NCBI GenBank assembly: GCA_002361535.1 | Contig: DETG01000106.1 | Location: 15,174 to 51,480 of the forward strand | Source of the DNA: Prevotella sp. UBA3294 | GTDB lineage: Bacteria; Bacteroidota; Bacteroidia; Bacteroidales; Bacteroidaceae | DNA: 36,307 nucleotides | Direction: 5' to 3' | Shown: positions 1-6,361 of the stretch, one piece after another | Position numbering within the stretch: position 1 is the stretch's first letter | Layout of the letters: every line of letters begins with the position of its first letter | Notes under the pieces: model-generated | Database searches by the model: none | Seen by the model: only the letters and a program-made list of their open reading frames with translations | Told to the model about the DNA's origin: nothing | Program-made: the position numbers and the translations under genes

Positions 1-465
1 CTCAGGTAATGAGAAACCACTCACCTCTTCAAGGATCACAGCAGTTTGGCGATCACGCTGTGGCAACAACTGATAACGGAAAGCCACGTCACGGTTGCTG
101 ACGCGAAAAATAACATCCATCACCGGTTTATTGGCTTTAGAGAAATGGCATACCACCTCATTAGCCTGGTACTTCACCTCCCGCTGCTTGATGTTCTGCT
201 GTTGGTACGACTCATTCACCGTTCGATGCTGGGCATCCGTCAGTACCAGTCCGCTGGTCAAATCACTGAAATGGGTCCTTACTCCTAAAGGGGAAGGACG
301 TAGGAACACTTGATTCTGGTAAGTCACCTGATAGGTAGGAACACCACCTTCATCTTGGATAGTCACTTTGATCTGTCCATCAGGACTGCTCACCTGCTCG
401 TTAGCATTCACAGAAGAGCCCATCAGGAATAAGAAAGCTGCGAAGACGCACAATTTTGTTTTCAC
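1..465 (-). CDS. GH97-family glycoside hydrolase (alpha-glucosidase/SusB-like), N-terminal part only
   Basis: The gene runs off the left edge of the window; 155 codons are visible. The start is a GTG at 463-465: the frame is closed by a TGA a few codons upstream and no ATG lies in frame. The product opens with a short basic and hydrophobic signal peptide (about residues 1-22), then a beta-rich segment with the pattern SPDGQIKVTIQ, a short gap, YQVTYQNQVFL, PSPLGVRT and later DVIFRVSNRDVAFRYQL. This matches the N-terminal domain of GH97 enzymes, whose family members are exo-acting alpha-glucosidases or alpha-galactosidases of the Bacteroidota periplasm, SusB being the known example. The catalytic domain lies outside the window, so retaining versus inverting type and substrate cannot be judged. 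A -7 box sits about 25 nt upstream and a perfect inverted repeat just beyond it. The family call is fairly firm, the specificity unknown. Confidence 0.8.
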   Translation of the reverse strand, partial: MKTKLCVFAAFLFLMGSSVNANEQVSSPDGQIKVTIQDEGGVPTYQVTYQNQVFLRPSPLGVRTHFSDLTSGLVLTDAQHRTVNESYQQQNIKQREVKYQANEVVCHFSKANKPVMDVIFRVSNRDVAFRYQLLPQRDRQTAVILEEVSGFSLPE

Positions 466-491
466 GACGATTGCTTGTTTGATTCAGCATG

Positions 492-499
492 CAAAATTA
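492..499 (-). promoter_or_regulatory. Promoter -7 box for the GH97 gene
   Basis: Read on the minus strand this is TAATTTTG, an exact match to the Bacteroidota TAnnTTTG -7 box, 26 nt before the GTG start. No clear TTTG is found at the -33 position, which fits a promoter needing an activator. Confidence 0.55.
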
Positions 500-521
500 A
501 CGAAATAAAAGAAAATACTCG

Positions 522-542
522 ATAATATGTGTTACATATTAT
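522..542. promoter_or_regulatory. Perfect inverted repeat upstream of the GH97 promoter (possible operator)
   Basis: ATAATATGT-GTT-ACATATTAT: two 9-nt arms that are exact reverse complements with a 3-nt spacer. It begins 22 nt upstream of the -7 box of the GH97 gene, so it overlaps or abuts the -33 region. It has no T-run on either side, so it is unlikely to be a terminator. It is AT-rich, so chance cannot be excluded. Confidence 0.4.
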
Positions 543-668
543 TTATAACATGTATCATCCTATCAAATTGAGGGAGAGGTCAAAGAATTGATCATAGTAT
601 AATCAGATAGTGGTCACGATTTTGCTCTCTTCAGCTCAATTCGTATCTACTCTGGAATCACGTTAAAT

Positions 669-699
669 AAAAAAAAGAGATGCTCGGATGAACATCTCT
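669..699 (-). terminator. Intrinsic terminator of the tRNA-Arg gene
   Basis: On the minus strand AGAGATG (693-699) pairs with CATCTCT (676-682) around a 10-nt loop and is followed by a T-run. It starts 12 nt after the tRNA 3' end. Confidence 0.75.
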
Positions 700-711
700 C
701 TCTTCATTTTG

Positions 712-785
712 TGACTCCCGCGGGATTCAAACCCACAACCTTCTGATCCGTAGTCAGATGCTCTATTCAGTTGAGCTAGGGAGCC
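712..785 (-). tRNA. tRNA-Arg, anticodon ACG
   Basis: The minus strand folds into a standard 74-nt cloverleaf. The acceptor stem pairs GGCTCCC with GGGAGTC (one G-T pair), the D arm has GCTC/GAGC, the anticodon arm has TCTGA/TCAGA around the loop CTACGGA, and the T arm has GTGGG/CCCGC around TTTGAAT. The anticodon is 749-751 and reads ACG, expected to be edited to ICG to read CGU, CGC and CGA. No CCA is encoded. The gene has its own promoter (816-847) and terminator (669-699), so it is a single-gene unit. Confidence 0.96.
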
Positions 786-815
786 TTCCGTCAACTCATT
801 TTTGAATTGCGGTTG

Positions 816-847
816 CAAAAGTACTATGATTTTTTGAAACCACCAAA
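816..847 (-). promoter_or_regulatory. Promoter of tRNA-Arg
   Basis: On the minus strand the -33 box TTTG (844-847) and the -7 box TACTTTTG (816-823) are 20 nt apart. The surrounding block 804-865 is nearly the same as the promoter block of tRNA-Lys at the other end of the window. Confidence 0.85.
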
Positions 848-921
848 TTTTTTCCAAACTTTTTCTGTTTTTTTTCAAATTTCATCGATTTTCCCCCTCT
901 CCATCTTTCATTTCTTATCCC

Positions 922-1545
922 TCATCTTTCAATATTCTTCAAATGCGGCAAGGTGATATGATATTTCACCGCCAGTACCCTGACCAACACCACGGAAACA
1001 AAGCTGAAGAAGACCACCATCTCCAATCCGAGGTTCAACCACGAACAGAACTGATATACCAGTCCTCCCACAATACAGGCAATGGCATAGATTTCCTTTC
1101 GGAAAATGAGGGGCACCTCATTGATAAGCACATCACGCAAAACTCCTCCGGCAGCACCCGTGATACATCCCATGATGATAGCAACCCAGAAAGGCATACC
1201 CATCAATAGGGTTTTCTGGATACCAGCAATAGTGAAGAGAGCCAAACCGAAAGTATCGAAGATGAACCATGTGTTGTTCAGGCGCACCAAGTATTTCCGA
1301 AAGATGACGACGATGAACATCGCAATAGCCGTACATATTATATAGATGGAATTGGTCATCCAAAATGGAGTGACGCCCAACATGACATCACGCATCGTCC
1401 CTCCGCCGATAGCAGTGGTCAGTCCTACCACATACCCACCAAACCAGTCAAACTGCTTGGCAGCAGCCAGACGGATACCCGAGATGGCAAATGCCAATGT
1501 TCCTACGAATTCTATGATGATCTGTATCGTTTCCATAGCATGCAT
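922..1545 (-). CDS. TRIC-type cation channel family protein (UPF0126, YicG/YadS-like)
   Basis: A 207-aa inner-membrane protein made almost entirely of hydrophobic helices. It is built of two related halves: AIGGGTMRDVMLG at about residues 45-57 and GAAGGVLRDVLINE at about residues 129-142 are the paired glycine-rich RD motifs typical of the UPF0126 family, which is the prokaryotic branch of trimeric intracellular cation (TRIC) channels. Length is as usual for the family (about 200-210 aa, seven helices). The expected role is potassium or other monovalent cation conduction, but the physiological job in bacteria is poorly known. The ATG overlaps the rarA stop codon in the arrangement TAATG, so translation is probably coupled to rarA; a second ATG lies three codons in. 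The family call is firm. Confidence 0.92.
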   Translation of the reverse strand: MHAMETIQIIIEFVGTLAFAISGIRLAAAKQFDWFGGYVVGLTTAIGGGTMRDVMLGVTPFWMTNSIYIICTAIAMFIVVIFRKYLVRLNNTWFIFDTFGLALFTIAGIQKTLLMGMPFWVAIIMGCITGAAGGVLRDVLINEVPLIFRKEIYAIACIVGGLVYQFCSWLNLGLEMVVFFSFVSVVLVRVLAVKYHITLPHLKNIER

Positions 1546-2816
1546 TAATCCTTAAACCGTTCACCCCAGCACTGGATCATACGCTGGTAGAGTTTCTCTT
1601 CTGATGGAGTATGTTGTGCGTGCCACAGTCTTTCTCCCTGCAAAGCATCTGGCATGAACTGCTGTACGACAAAGTTTCCTGGGTAGTCATGAGCATACTT
1701 ATACCCATCGCTATAACCCAAATCGGCCATCAGTTGTGTGGGGGCATTACGAAGATGAAGGGGCACAGGCTGATTTCCTGTCTTTTTCACCAGATCAAGG
1801 GCATTGGCAATACCCATATATGCACTATTACTCTTAGGACTGGTAGCCAAATAAACGGCACACTCCGCCAACGGAATCCGTCCCTCGGGCCACCCGATCT
1901 TCATCACGGCATCGAAAGCCGCATTGGCCAAAAGCAGTGCATTGGGATTGGCCAGACCGATATCCTCGGAGGCACTGATCACCATGCGCCGGGCTATGAA
2001 CTGCGGATCTTCGCCCCCCTCAATCATCCGTGCCATCCAGTAGAGGGCGGCATCGGGATCACTGCCACGAATACTTTTGATGAATGCCGAGATGATATCG
2101 TAGTGCATCTCACCGTCTTTATCGTATGCCAAAGGGTTCTGCTGCAACCGATTCACCACCAGCTCATCAGTGACTACCACATCATCACTCTCTGACTCTA
2201 CCACCAGCTCCAGTATATTCAGTAATTTCCGGGCATCACCACCACTATAGCGCAGGATGGCTCCCGTTTCTTTCAGTTCGATATGCCTTTTCTTTAACTC
2301 TACATCTTCGGTAATAGCCCGATGGAGCAACTGCAAAAGATCGTCTTTCTCCAACGACTTCAATACATACAACTGACAACGGCTGAGCAAGGGACGAATC
2401 ACTTCAAACGAAGGGTTCTCAGTGGTGGCACCAATCAGGGTAACTATCCCTTTCTCCACCGCACCTAACAAAGAGTCTTGCTGTGACTTACTAAACCGAT
2501 GAATCTCGTCGATGAAAAGGATCGGACTGGCATTGTTAAAGAACCTGCCGCTCTTGGCACGGTCTATCACCTCACGCACATCCTTCACTCCGCTGGTCAC
2601 CGCACTCAGAGTATAGAAGGGAGTCTCCAGTTTATGAGCGATGATCTGTGCCAACGTAGTCTTTCCCACTCCTGGCGGTCCCCATAAAATAAAAGAGGTA
2701 ACGCGCCCAGCGTCGATCATCTTACGCAGGACTGCCCCCTCACCCACCAAATGCCGCTGACCGATGTATTCATCAAGCGTGTGGGGTCTCATTCTCTCGG
2801 CTAATGGTTGTGACAT
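1545..2816 (-). CDS. rarA: Replication-associated recombination protein A (RarA/MgsA), AAA+ ATPase
   Basis: A 423-aa clamp-loader-like AAA+ ATPase that acts at stalled replication forks. It has the Walker A motif GPPGVGKTT, Walker B LFIDEIHRF, the sensor segment GATTENPSFEV, the arginine-finger region PLLSRC, and the C-terminal tetramerisation region of the family (DPDAALYWMARMIEGGEDP). I start it at the ATG giving MSQPLAERMRP, which is where family members begin. In-frame starts exist upstream (ATG at 2837 and a TTG at 2864), but a -7 box lies at 2825-2832, between 2837 and 2816, and would exclude them. The stop overlaps the start of the TRIC gene by one base. In Escherichia coli rarA is next to ftsK and lolA; here those two genes lie about 21 kb away. 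Confidence 0.93.
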   Translation of the reverse strand: MSQPLAERMRPHTLDEYIGQRHLVGEGAVLRKMIDAGRVTSFILWGPPGVGKTTLAQIIAHKLETPFYTLSAVTSGVKDVREVIDRAKSGRFFNNASPILFIDEIHRFSKSQQDSLLGAVEKGIVTLIGATTENPSFEVIRPLLSRCQLYVLKSLEKDDLLQLLHRAITEDVELKKRHIELKETGAILRYSGGDARKLLNILELVVESESDDVVVTDELVVNRLQQNPLAYDKDGEMHYDIISAFIKSIRGSDPDAALYWMARMIEGGEDPQFIARRMVISASEDIGLANPNALLLANAAFDAVMKIGWPEGRIPLAECAVYLATSPKSNSAYMGIANALDLVKKTGNQPVPLHLRNAPTQLMADLGYSDGYKYAHDYPGNFVVQQFMPDALQGERLWHAQHTPSEEKLYQRMIQCWGERFKD

Positions 2817-2824
2817 ATCACCGA

Positions 2825-2856
2825 CAAAGGTAGCCATTTTATTTAAAAACAGAAAA
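2825..2856 (-). promoter_or_regulatory. Promoter of rarA-TRIC
   Basis: Minus-strand TACCTTTG (2825-2832) matches the -7 consensus; a TTTTCTG at 2850-2856 sits at about the -33 spacing. The box ends only 8 nt before the ATG at 2816, so the leader would be extremely short or absent. Confidence 0.55.
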
Positions 2857-2913
2857 TTAATCAAGGGAAAAATGGTTGGTGATTGTTTTTCTTTGGAAAA
2901 CTTACCAATTTAT

Positions 2914-2944
2914 TTTGTATTGTCTTCAGATTGCATTATCTTTG
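2914..2944 (+). promoter_or_regulatory. Promoter of the nitrilase-family gene
   Basis: TTTG at 2914-2917 and TATCTTTG at 2937-2944 with a 19-nt spacer, 27 nt before the ATG at 2972. Confidence 0.75.
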
Positions 2945-2971
2945 CAACCGAGAACAAGATGATTGGTAACG

Positions 2972-3739
2972 ATGAAGATTACACTTCTACAAACCGACAT
3001 TGTGTGGAAAAATACCGAAGAGAATGAGGTGAAAGCAGAGAGGATGATCCTCTCCGCACCTGAAGCAGATCTATATGTTTTGCCTGAGATGTGGAGCACC
3101 GGATTCATCACCGACACAGAACCCGAAGCCAAAGAATACGGCCGTTCCCTGAAATGGATGAAAGACATGGCATCACGAAGCCATGCTGCCTTGTGTGGCA
3201 GTCTTGCCGTAAAAGGAGAAGACGGATACTGTTACAACCGACAGTTCTTTGTTCTGCCCGACGGTAATATCTGCACTTACGACAAGCACCACCTATTTAA
3301 ATATGGAGGAGAGGACCAATACTACCAAACTGGCAACCAACGCACAGTGGTCTGCTATCAAGGTTTCCGTTTCCTGCTGATAACTTGCTATGATCTGCGT
3401 TTCCCCGTATGGACACGCTATCAAGGTGATTACGATGCCATCATCTGTGTAGCCAACTGGCCTGAGTCTCGACAAGACGTATGGCATATCCTTCTGAGGG
3501 CCCGCGCCATTGAGAACCAGTGCTATGTGATTGGCTGTAACCGAGTGGGTGATGACCCAAATTGTCACTATATCGGCCATAGTGCCGTCATAGACTCCCG
3601 TGGCAGGACCATCGTTGAAGATCATGAAGAAAGAGAGCTCACGCTTACGGCAGAGATTGACAAAGATAGTCTTCAGGCGTTCCGGCAGAAATTCCGTGTA
3701 TTGGACGACCGTGACATTTTTCATCTTACTCCCCGGTAA
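2972..3739 (+). CDS. Carbon-nitrogen hydrolase (nitrilase superfamily), omega-amidase YafV/Nit2-like
   Basis: A 255-aa cytosolic hydrolase with the Glu-Lys-Cys triad of the nitrilase superfamily: the Glu in VLPEMWSTGF, the Lys in DKHHLFKYGGED and the Cys in ITCYDLRFPVW. The CYDLRFPVW context and the phenylalanine/tryptophan-rich surroundings resemble the omega-amidase group, which hydrolyses 2-oxoglutaramate and 2-oxosuccinamate to oxoacids plus ammonia as metabolite repair. The start is the ATG at 2972 (MKITLLQTDI), preferred over a TTG at 2963. A clear promoter lies just upstream, and the next gene follows after 35 nt on the same strand. The family is firm, the exact substrate inferred. Confidence 0.9.
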   Translation: MKITLLQTDIVWKNTEENEVKAERMILSAPEADLYVLPEMWSTGFITDTEPEAKEYGRSLKWMKDMASRSHAALCGSLAVKGEDGYCYNRQFFVLPDGNICTYDKHHLFKYGGEDQYYQTGNQRTVVCYQGFRFLLITCYDLRFPVWTRYQGDYDAIICVANWPESRQDVWHILLRARAIENQCYVIGCNRVGDDPNCHYIGHSAVIDSRGRTIVEDHEERELTLTAEIDKDSLQAFRQKFRVLDDRDIFHLTPR

Positions 3740-3774
3740 CCACCCTACATGACAATAATAAAACAAGCAATGAT

Positions 3775-4581
3775 ATGAAAGAATCAGGAAAAACAGCATT
3801 AACGCTTAAGACGTTAAGTAAGAGCAATGTCTGGGACATTCAAGAGAACGATGTGTTCCGTCTTTGGGAAACAGCAGAAAAAGATTCCGACCTGAAGGAG
3901 AACATGCGCCACTATACCGATATCCTACGCAGTGCCTTTGATATCGAGGAAATCAAGATCGACAAGCCCGAAGTGATCAAGAAATATGAGGAACGAGGCT
4001 TTAAGGTGGGCAGCATCCGTATCGACGAATCACAGAAGATCAAATGGGGCATAAAGAAACGTCCGATCTTACGTGTCACCGATCTCACTTACGAGAATAT
4101 CCGGCATATCTCCGCAGCGAAACTCATGGAAGTGATCGACCGGAACTTCGGTGGCGGATGGGACTCGTTGTCTCAAAGCATCCAGGACATCATACAAAGT
4201 GGGTTCGATGTGAGTACCACCACGTTACCTAAAGATCGCCTGCATAACCCCGGCGGTATGTACGAGAAAAAGGTTGCTGATGGTTTTGAAGTGCTGGAGA
4301 TCCCCAAGGGATCATGGGTAGAAGCTATCTTTGCCAAAGAAAAACAGATTGTTGAACGGCCACGTACCCGTTTCGGTGTGGAGGATGAGGATATTGAAAA
4401 CTTCAATGATGAAGATGACGAGGACGCACCGGAGATCGAGGATCACTACAATGATCAGGACGAAGACGATGACTATGATGAGGATAAGCTCACCGAGGAA
4501 AGTTACCGTACCACCTTCGACGAGACACCTGAAGACCTTGACCTCGATGCTGTAGAGGTGGCCGACGACTCAGAATACTAA
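3775..4581 (+). CDS. Conserved-looking hypothetical protein with a strongly acidic C-terminal tail
   Basis: 268 aa with no signal peptide or membrane segment; I do not recognise a named domain. Residues 1-200 are a mixed, folded-looking region with KKYEERGFKVGSIRID, WGIKKRPILRVTDLTYENI and HNPGGMYEKKVADGFEVLE. From about residue 200 the protein is dominated by Asp and Glu (runs such as NDEDDEDAPE and DQDEDDDYDEDK) and ends in SEY. Such tails are usually disordered and can mimic nucleic acid or bind basic partners. Codon use and frame are clean and the reading frame is uninterrupted, so it is a real gene. It follows the amidase by 35 nt and is probably cotranscribed; its stop overlaps the convergent maf stop by 4 bases (4578-4581). 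No function is assigned. Confidence 0.8.
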   Translation: MKESGKTALTLKTLSKSNVWDIQENDVFRLWETAEKDSDLKENMRHYTDILRSAFDIEEIKIDKPEVIKKYEERGFKVGSIRIDESQKIKWGIKKRPILRVTDLTYENIRHISAAKLMEVIDRNFGGGWDSLSQSIQDIIQSGFDVSTTTLPKDRLHNPGGMYEKKVADGFEVLEIPKGSWVEAIFAKEKQIVERPRTRFGVEDEDIENFNDEDDEDAPEIEDHYNDQDEDDDYDEDKLTEESYRTTFDETPEDLDLDAVEVADDSEY

Positions 4582-5138
4582 AAATGATGCAATTCGTTGT
4601 AAATCCGTTGCACGGGAAGCCCCATCACATTGAAATAGCTCCCGTGCAACGAGGTTACACCGATATAGCCAATCCACTCTTGAATACCATAAGCCCCTGC
4701 CTTGTCAAAGGGCTTATAGTGTTCGATATAATAATTGATTTCTTCGTCTGACAACTGTTTGAACGTCACATCCGTAGTAACAGAGAACGCACGCTGCTTT
4801 CTGGTGGTTGTCAGACAAACACCTGTAATCACCTGATGACTGCGACCACTGATAGCATGTAACATCCGACGGGCATCGTCTGCATCTGACGGTTTCCCCA
4901 GGATCTCGTCATCCACAACGACCACCGTATCGGCAGTGATCACCAACTCTTCAGGGGTCATCAGAGGAAGATAGGCTGCAGCCTTTTCCTTGGCTATATA
5001 TTCAGCCACACCTTCCACAGGAAGGTCGGCAGGATAACGCTCTTCAATATCAGGCAACACCCGAATCTCAAAATCTATGTCTAACCCCGAAAGCAGTTCC
5101 TTACGTCGCGGACTGTTACTGGCCAAAATATACCTCAT
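4578..5138 (-). CDS. maf: Maf-family nucleoside triphosphate pyrophosphatase (dTTP/UTP type)
   Basis: 186 aa, usual length for the family. The N-terminus ILASNSPRRKELLS is the nucleotide-binding Maf signature; VITADTVVVVDDEILGKP carries the catalytic Asp; GRSHQVITGVCL and the DKAGAYGIQEWIGYIG segment complete the fold. Maf proteins hydrolyse non-canonical or regulatory NTPs to the monophosphate plus pyrophosphate; the YhdE-like group, which this resembles, prefers dTTP, UTP and modified pyrimidine nucleotides. It lies downstream of kdsC on the same strand, separated by a 57-bp leader that contains a phased 7-nt repeat. Its 3' end overlaps the convergent acidic-tailed gene. Confidence 0.93.
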   Translation of the reverse strand: MRYILASNSPRRKELLSGLDIDFEIRVLPDIEERYPADLPVEGVAEYIAKEKAAAYLPLMTPEELVITADTVVVVDDEILGKPSDADDARRMLHAISGRSHQVITGVCLTTTRKQRAFSVTTDVTFKQLSDEEINYYIEHYKPFDKAGAYGIQEWIGYIGVTSLHGSYFNVMGLPVQRIYNELHHF

Positions 5139-5147
5139 CTCTTGAAC

Positions 5148-5189
5148 TATGATTTGTCAATTATGAATTGTGAATGATCAATTATCAAT
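5148..5189 (-). repeat. Phased 7-nt repeat array in the maf leader
   Basis: Read on the minus strand toward maf there are six consecutive heptamers: ATTGATA, ATTGATC, ATTCACA, ATTCATA, ATTGACA, AATCATA. All six are exactly 7 nt and fit ATTSAYM except for one base in the last. The array fills most of the space between the kdsC stop and the maf start. Confidence 0.7.
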
Positions 5190-5195
5190 AAAATC

Positions 5196-5714
5196 TCACC
5201 AACCAAAAGCCTTGGCATCCGACAGCCACTTGCCCTGAGCACGAAGCACCTGTTCAATTACATCGCGGGCACAACCATAGCCACCCTTATAGTCACTGAC
5301 ATAGACACTGACAGCTTTAATATCGGAGCAGGCATCGGCAGGACAGCACGGACACCCACAACGGTTCATCACCTCATAATCAGGTATATCATCGCCCATA
5401 TACAACACTTCCTCATCATGCAGGTTATATTTCCGAAGCAACTCCTCATAGGTGGTTATCTTCACAGCACAATTCATGTAGATGTCTTCCACGCCGAGAT
5501 GCTCATAACGAAGACGAACACTTTTCGTGGCAGCCCCCGTTAAGATCACCACACGTAGCCCCATCTTCTGAGCCAGTTGAATGGCATAGCCGTCCTTGAT
5601 GTTCACCGTACGCATCGGCTCACCCTCTGGGTGCAACGAGATAGTCTCAGCACTGAGCACGCCATCTACGTCAAACACCACCGCACGAATCTTTTTCAAG
5701 TCGTAGTTGATCAT
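5196..5714 (-). CDS. kdsC: HAD-family KdsC-like phosphatase (3-deoxy-D-manno-octulosonate 8-phosphate phosphatase)
   Basis: 172 aa, typical of the capless C0 HAD phosphatases. Motif I is FDVDGVLS with nucleophile D15 and acid/base D17; motif II is [12 protein letters not shown]; motif IV is [12 protein letters not shown]; the C-terminus [14 protein letters not shown] matches the KdsC loop that reaches into the neighbouring subunit of the tetramer. It converts KDO-8-phosphate to KDO for lipid A core synthesis. An unusual Cys cluster (CGCPCCPAD) follows motif IV. It is 11 nt downstream of the nitroreductase gene and shares its promoter. Orthologues in sugar phosphatase families with a similar fold (YrbI-like) cannot be excluded, but context and length favour KdsC. 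Confidence 0.87.
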   Translation of the reverse strand: MINYDLKKIRAVVFDVDGVLSAETISLHPEGEPMRTVNIKDGYAIQLAQKMGLRVVILTGAATKSVRLRYEHLGVEDIYMNCAVKITTYEELLRKYNLHDEEVLYMGDDIPDYEVMNRCGCPCCPADACSDIKAVSVYVSDYKGGYGCARDVIEQVLRAQGKWLSDAKAFGW

Positions 5715-5725
5715 GGCTACACAAG

Positions 5726-6253
5726 CTAATATTTATCCACATGCACATTCTCCCACTTCAGGCGATCCTCGTTCTGAGGCTTGCGTTCATCGGCCTTATG
5801 CCCAACTGCCAAGATGCAAAGACAGTTCAGGTTTTCGGGGATGTTGAGAATACCACGGATCACGGTATCTGCACTGGTGCCGTCACTCAACCCCCTGCCA
5901 CGCATCTGCACCCAACAGGATCCTAAGCCTAAATCCTCTGCCTGATATTGCATACTGATGGCAGCAATACTCCCATCTTCAATCCAGCAATCGTTCTTCA
6001 GAGGATCGCCCAGTACGACGATGGCCAAAGGCGCACCTTTAATAAACTGACCGCCCATATCTTTGGCATCCGACAGTTTCTCAATGTCCATCTTATCTTC
6101 TACAACCACAAACTCCCAGCCACGCTGACTTTTGGATGTCGGCGACATCAAGGCGGCACGAAGGATCAACTGCACATCCTCAGCACTGATTTCCTCATCC
6201 GTGAACTTTCTATGACTGCGGCGCAACTGCACCAGTTCTCTAAAATCACTCAT
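5726..6253 (-). CDS. Nitroreductase-family FMN oxidoreductase
   Basis: 175 aa. It shows the family's N-terminal FMN-phosphate motif RRSHRKF, then [21 protein letters not shown] (FMN and dimer contact), [22 protein letters not shown] and the closing [13 protein letters not shown]. These small NAD(P)H-dependent flavoproteins reduce nitro compounds, quinones or other acceptors as homodimers; the natural substrate here cannot be told. It is the first gene of a minus-strand set with kdsC and maf, with a -7 box at 6289-6296. The divergent FemAB-like gene starts about 100 bp away. Confidence 0.9.
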   Translation of the reverse strand: MSDFRELVQLRRSHRKFTDEEISAEDVQLILRAALMSPTSKSQRGWEFVVVEDKMDIEKLSDAKDMGGQFIKGAPLAIVVLGDPLKNDCWIEDGSIAAISMQYQAEDLGLGSCWVQMRGRGLSDGTSADTVIRGILNIPENLNCLCILAVGHKADERKPQNEDRLKWENVHVDKY

Positions 6254-6288
6254 ATCCTTAAATATTTAATCTGCTTTGATATATCATG

Positions 6289-6296
6289 CAAAGATA
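6289..6296 (-). promoter_or_regulatory. -7 box for nitroreductase-kdsC-maf
   Basis: Minus-strand TATCTTTG, an exact TAnnTTTG match, 36 nt before the nitroreductase ATG. The -33 region is AT-rich without a clear TTTG. Confidence 0.65.
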
Positions 6297-6325
6297 GCCA
6301 AAAATATCTAAATATCTCCCATCTC

Positions 6326-6356
6326 TTGCTATTTTTAAAAAGATTTATTACTTTTG
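6326..6356 (+). promoter_or_regulatory. Promoter of the FemAB-like gene
   Basis: TTG at 6326-6328 and TACTTTTG at 6349-6356 with a 20-nt spacer. Only 5 nt separate the -7 box from the ATG at 6362, so transcription would start at or next to the start codon. Confidence 0.6.
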
Positions 6357-6361
6357 TCGCG

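Noticed and set aside
676..785. tRNA-flanked genomic island spanning the window
   Set aside because: The two tRNA genes at the ends are different, no integrase or attachment repeats are seen, and most genes between them are core functions.
1545..2816. ftsK-lolA-rarA cluster as in Escherichia coli
   Set aside because: rarA is about 21 kb from ftsK-lolA with many unrelated genes between, so it is not one cluster here.
5948..6361. A 463-aa version of the FemAB-like protein starting at 5948
   Set aside because: The extension is antisense to the nitroreductase gene, and a promoter -7 box ends 5 nt before the ATG at 6362.
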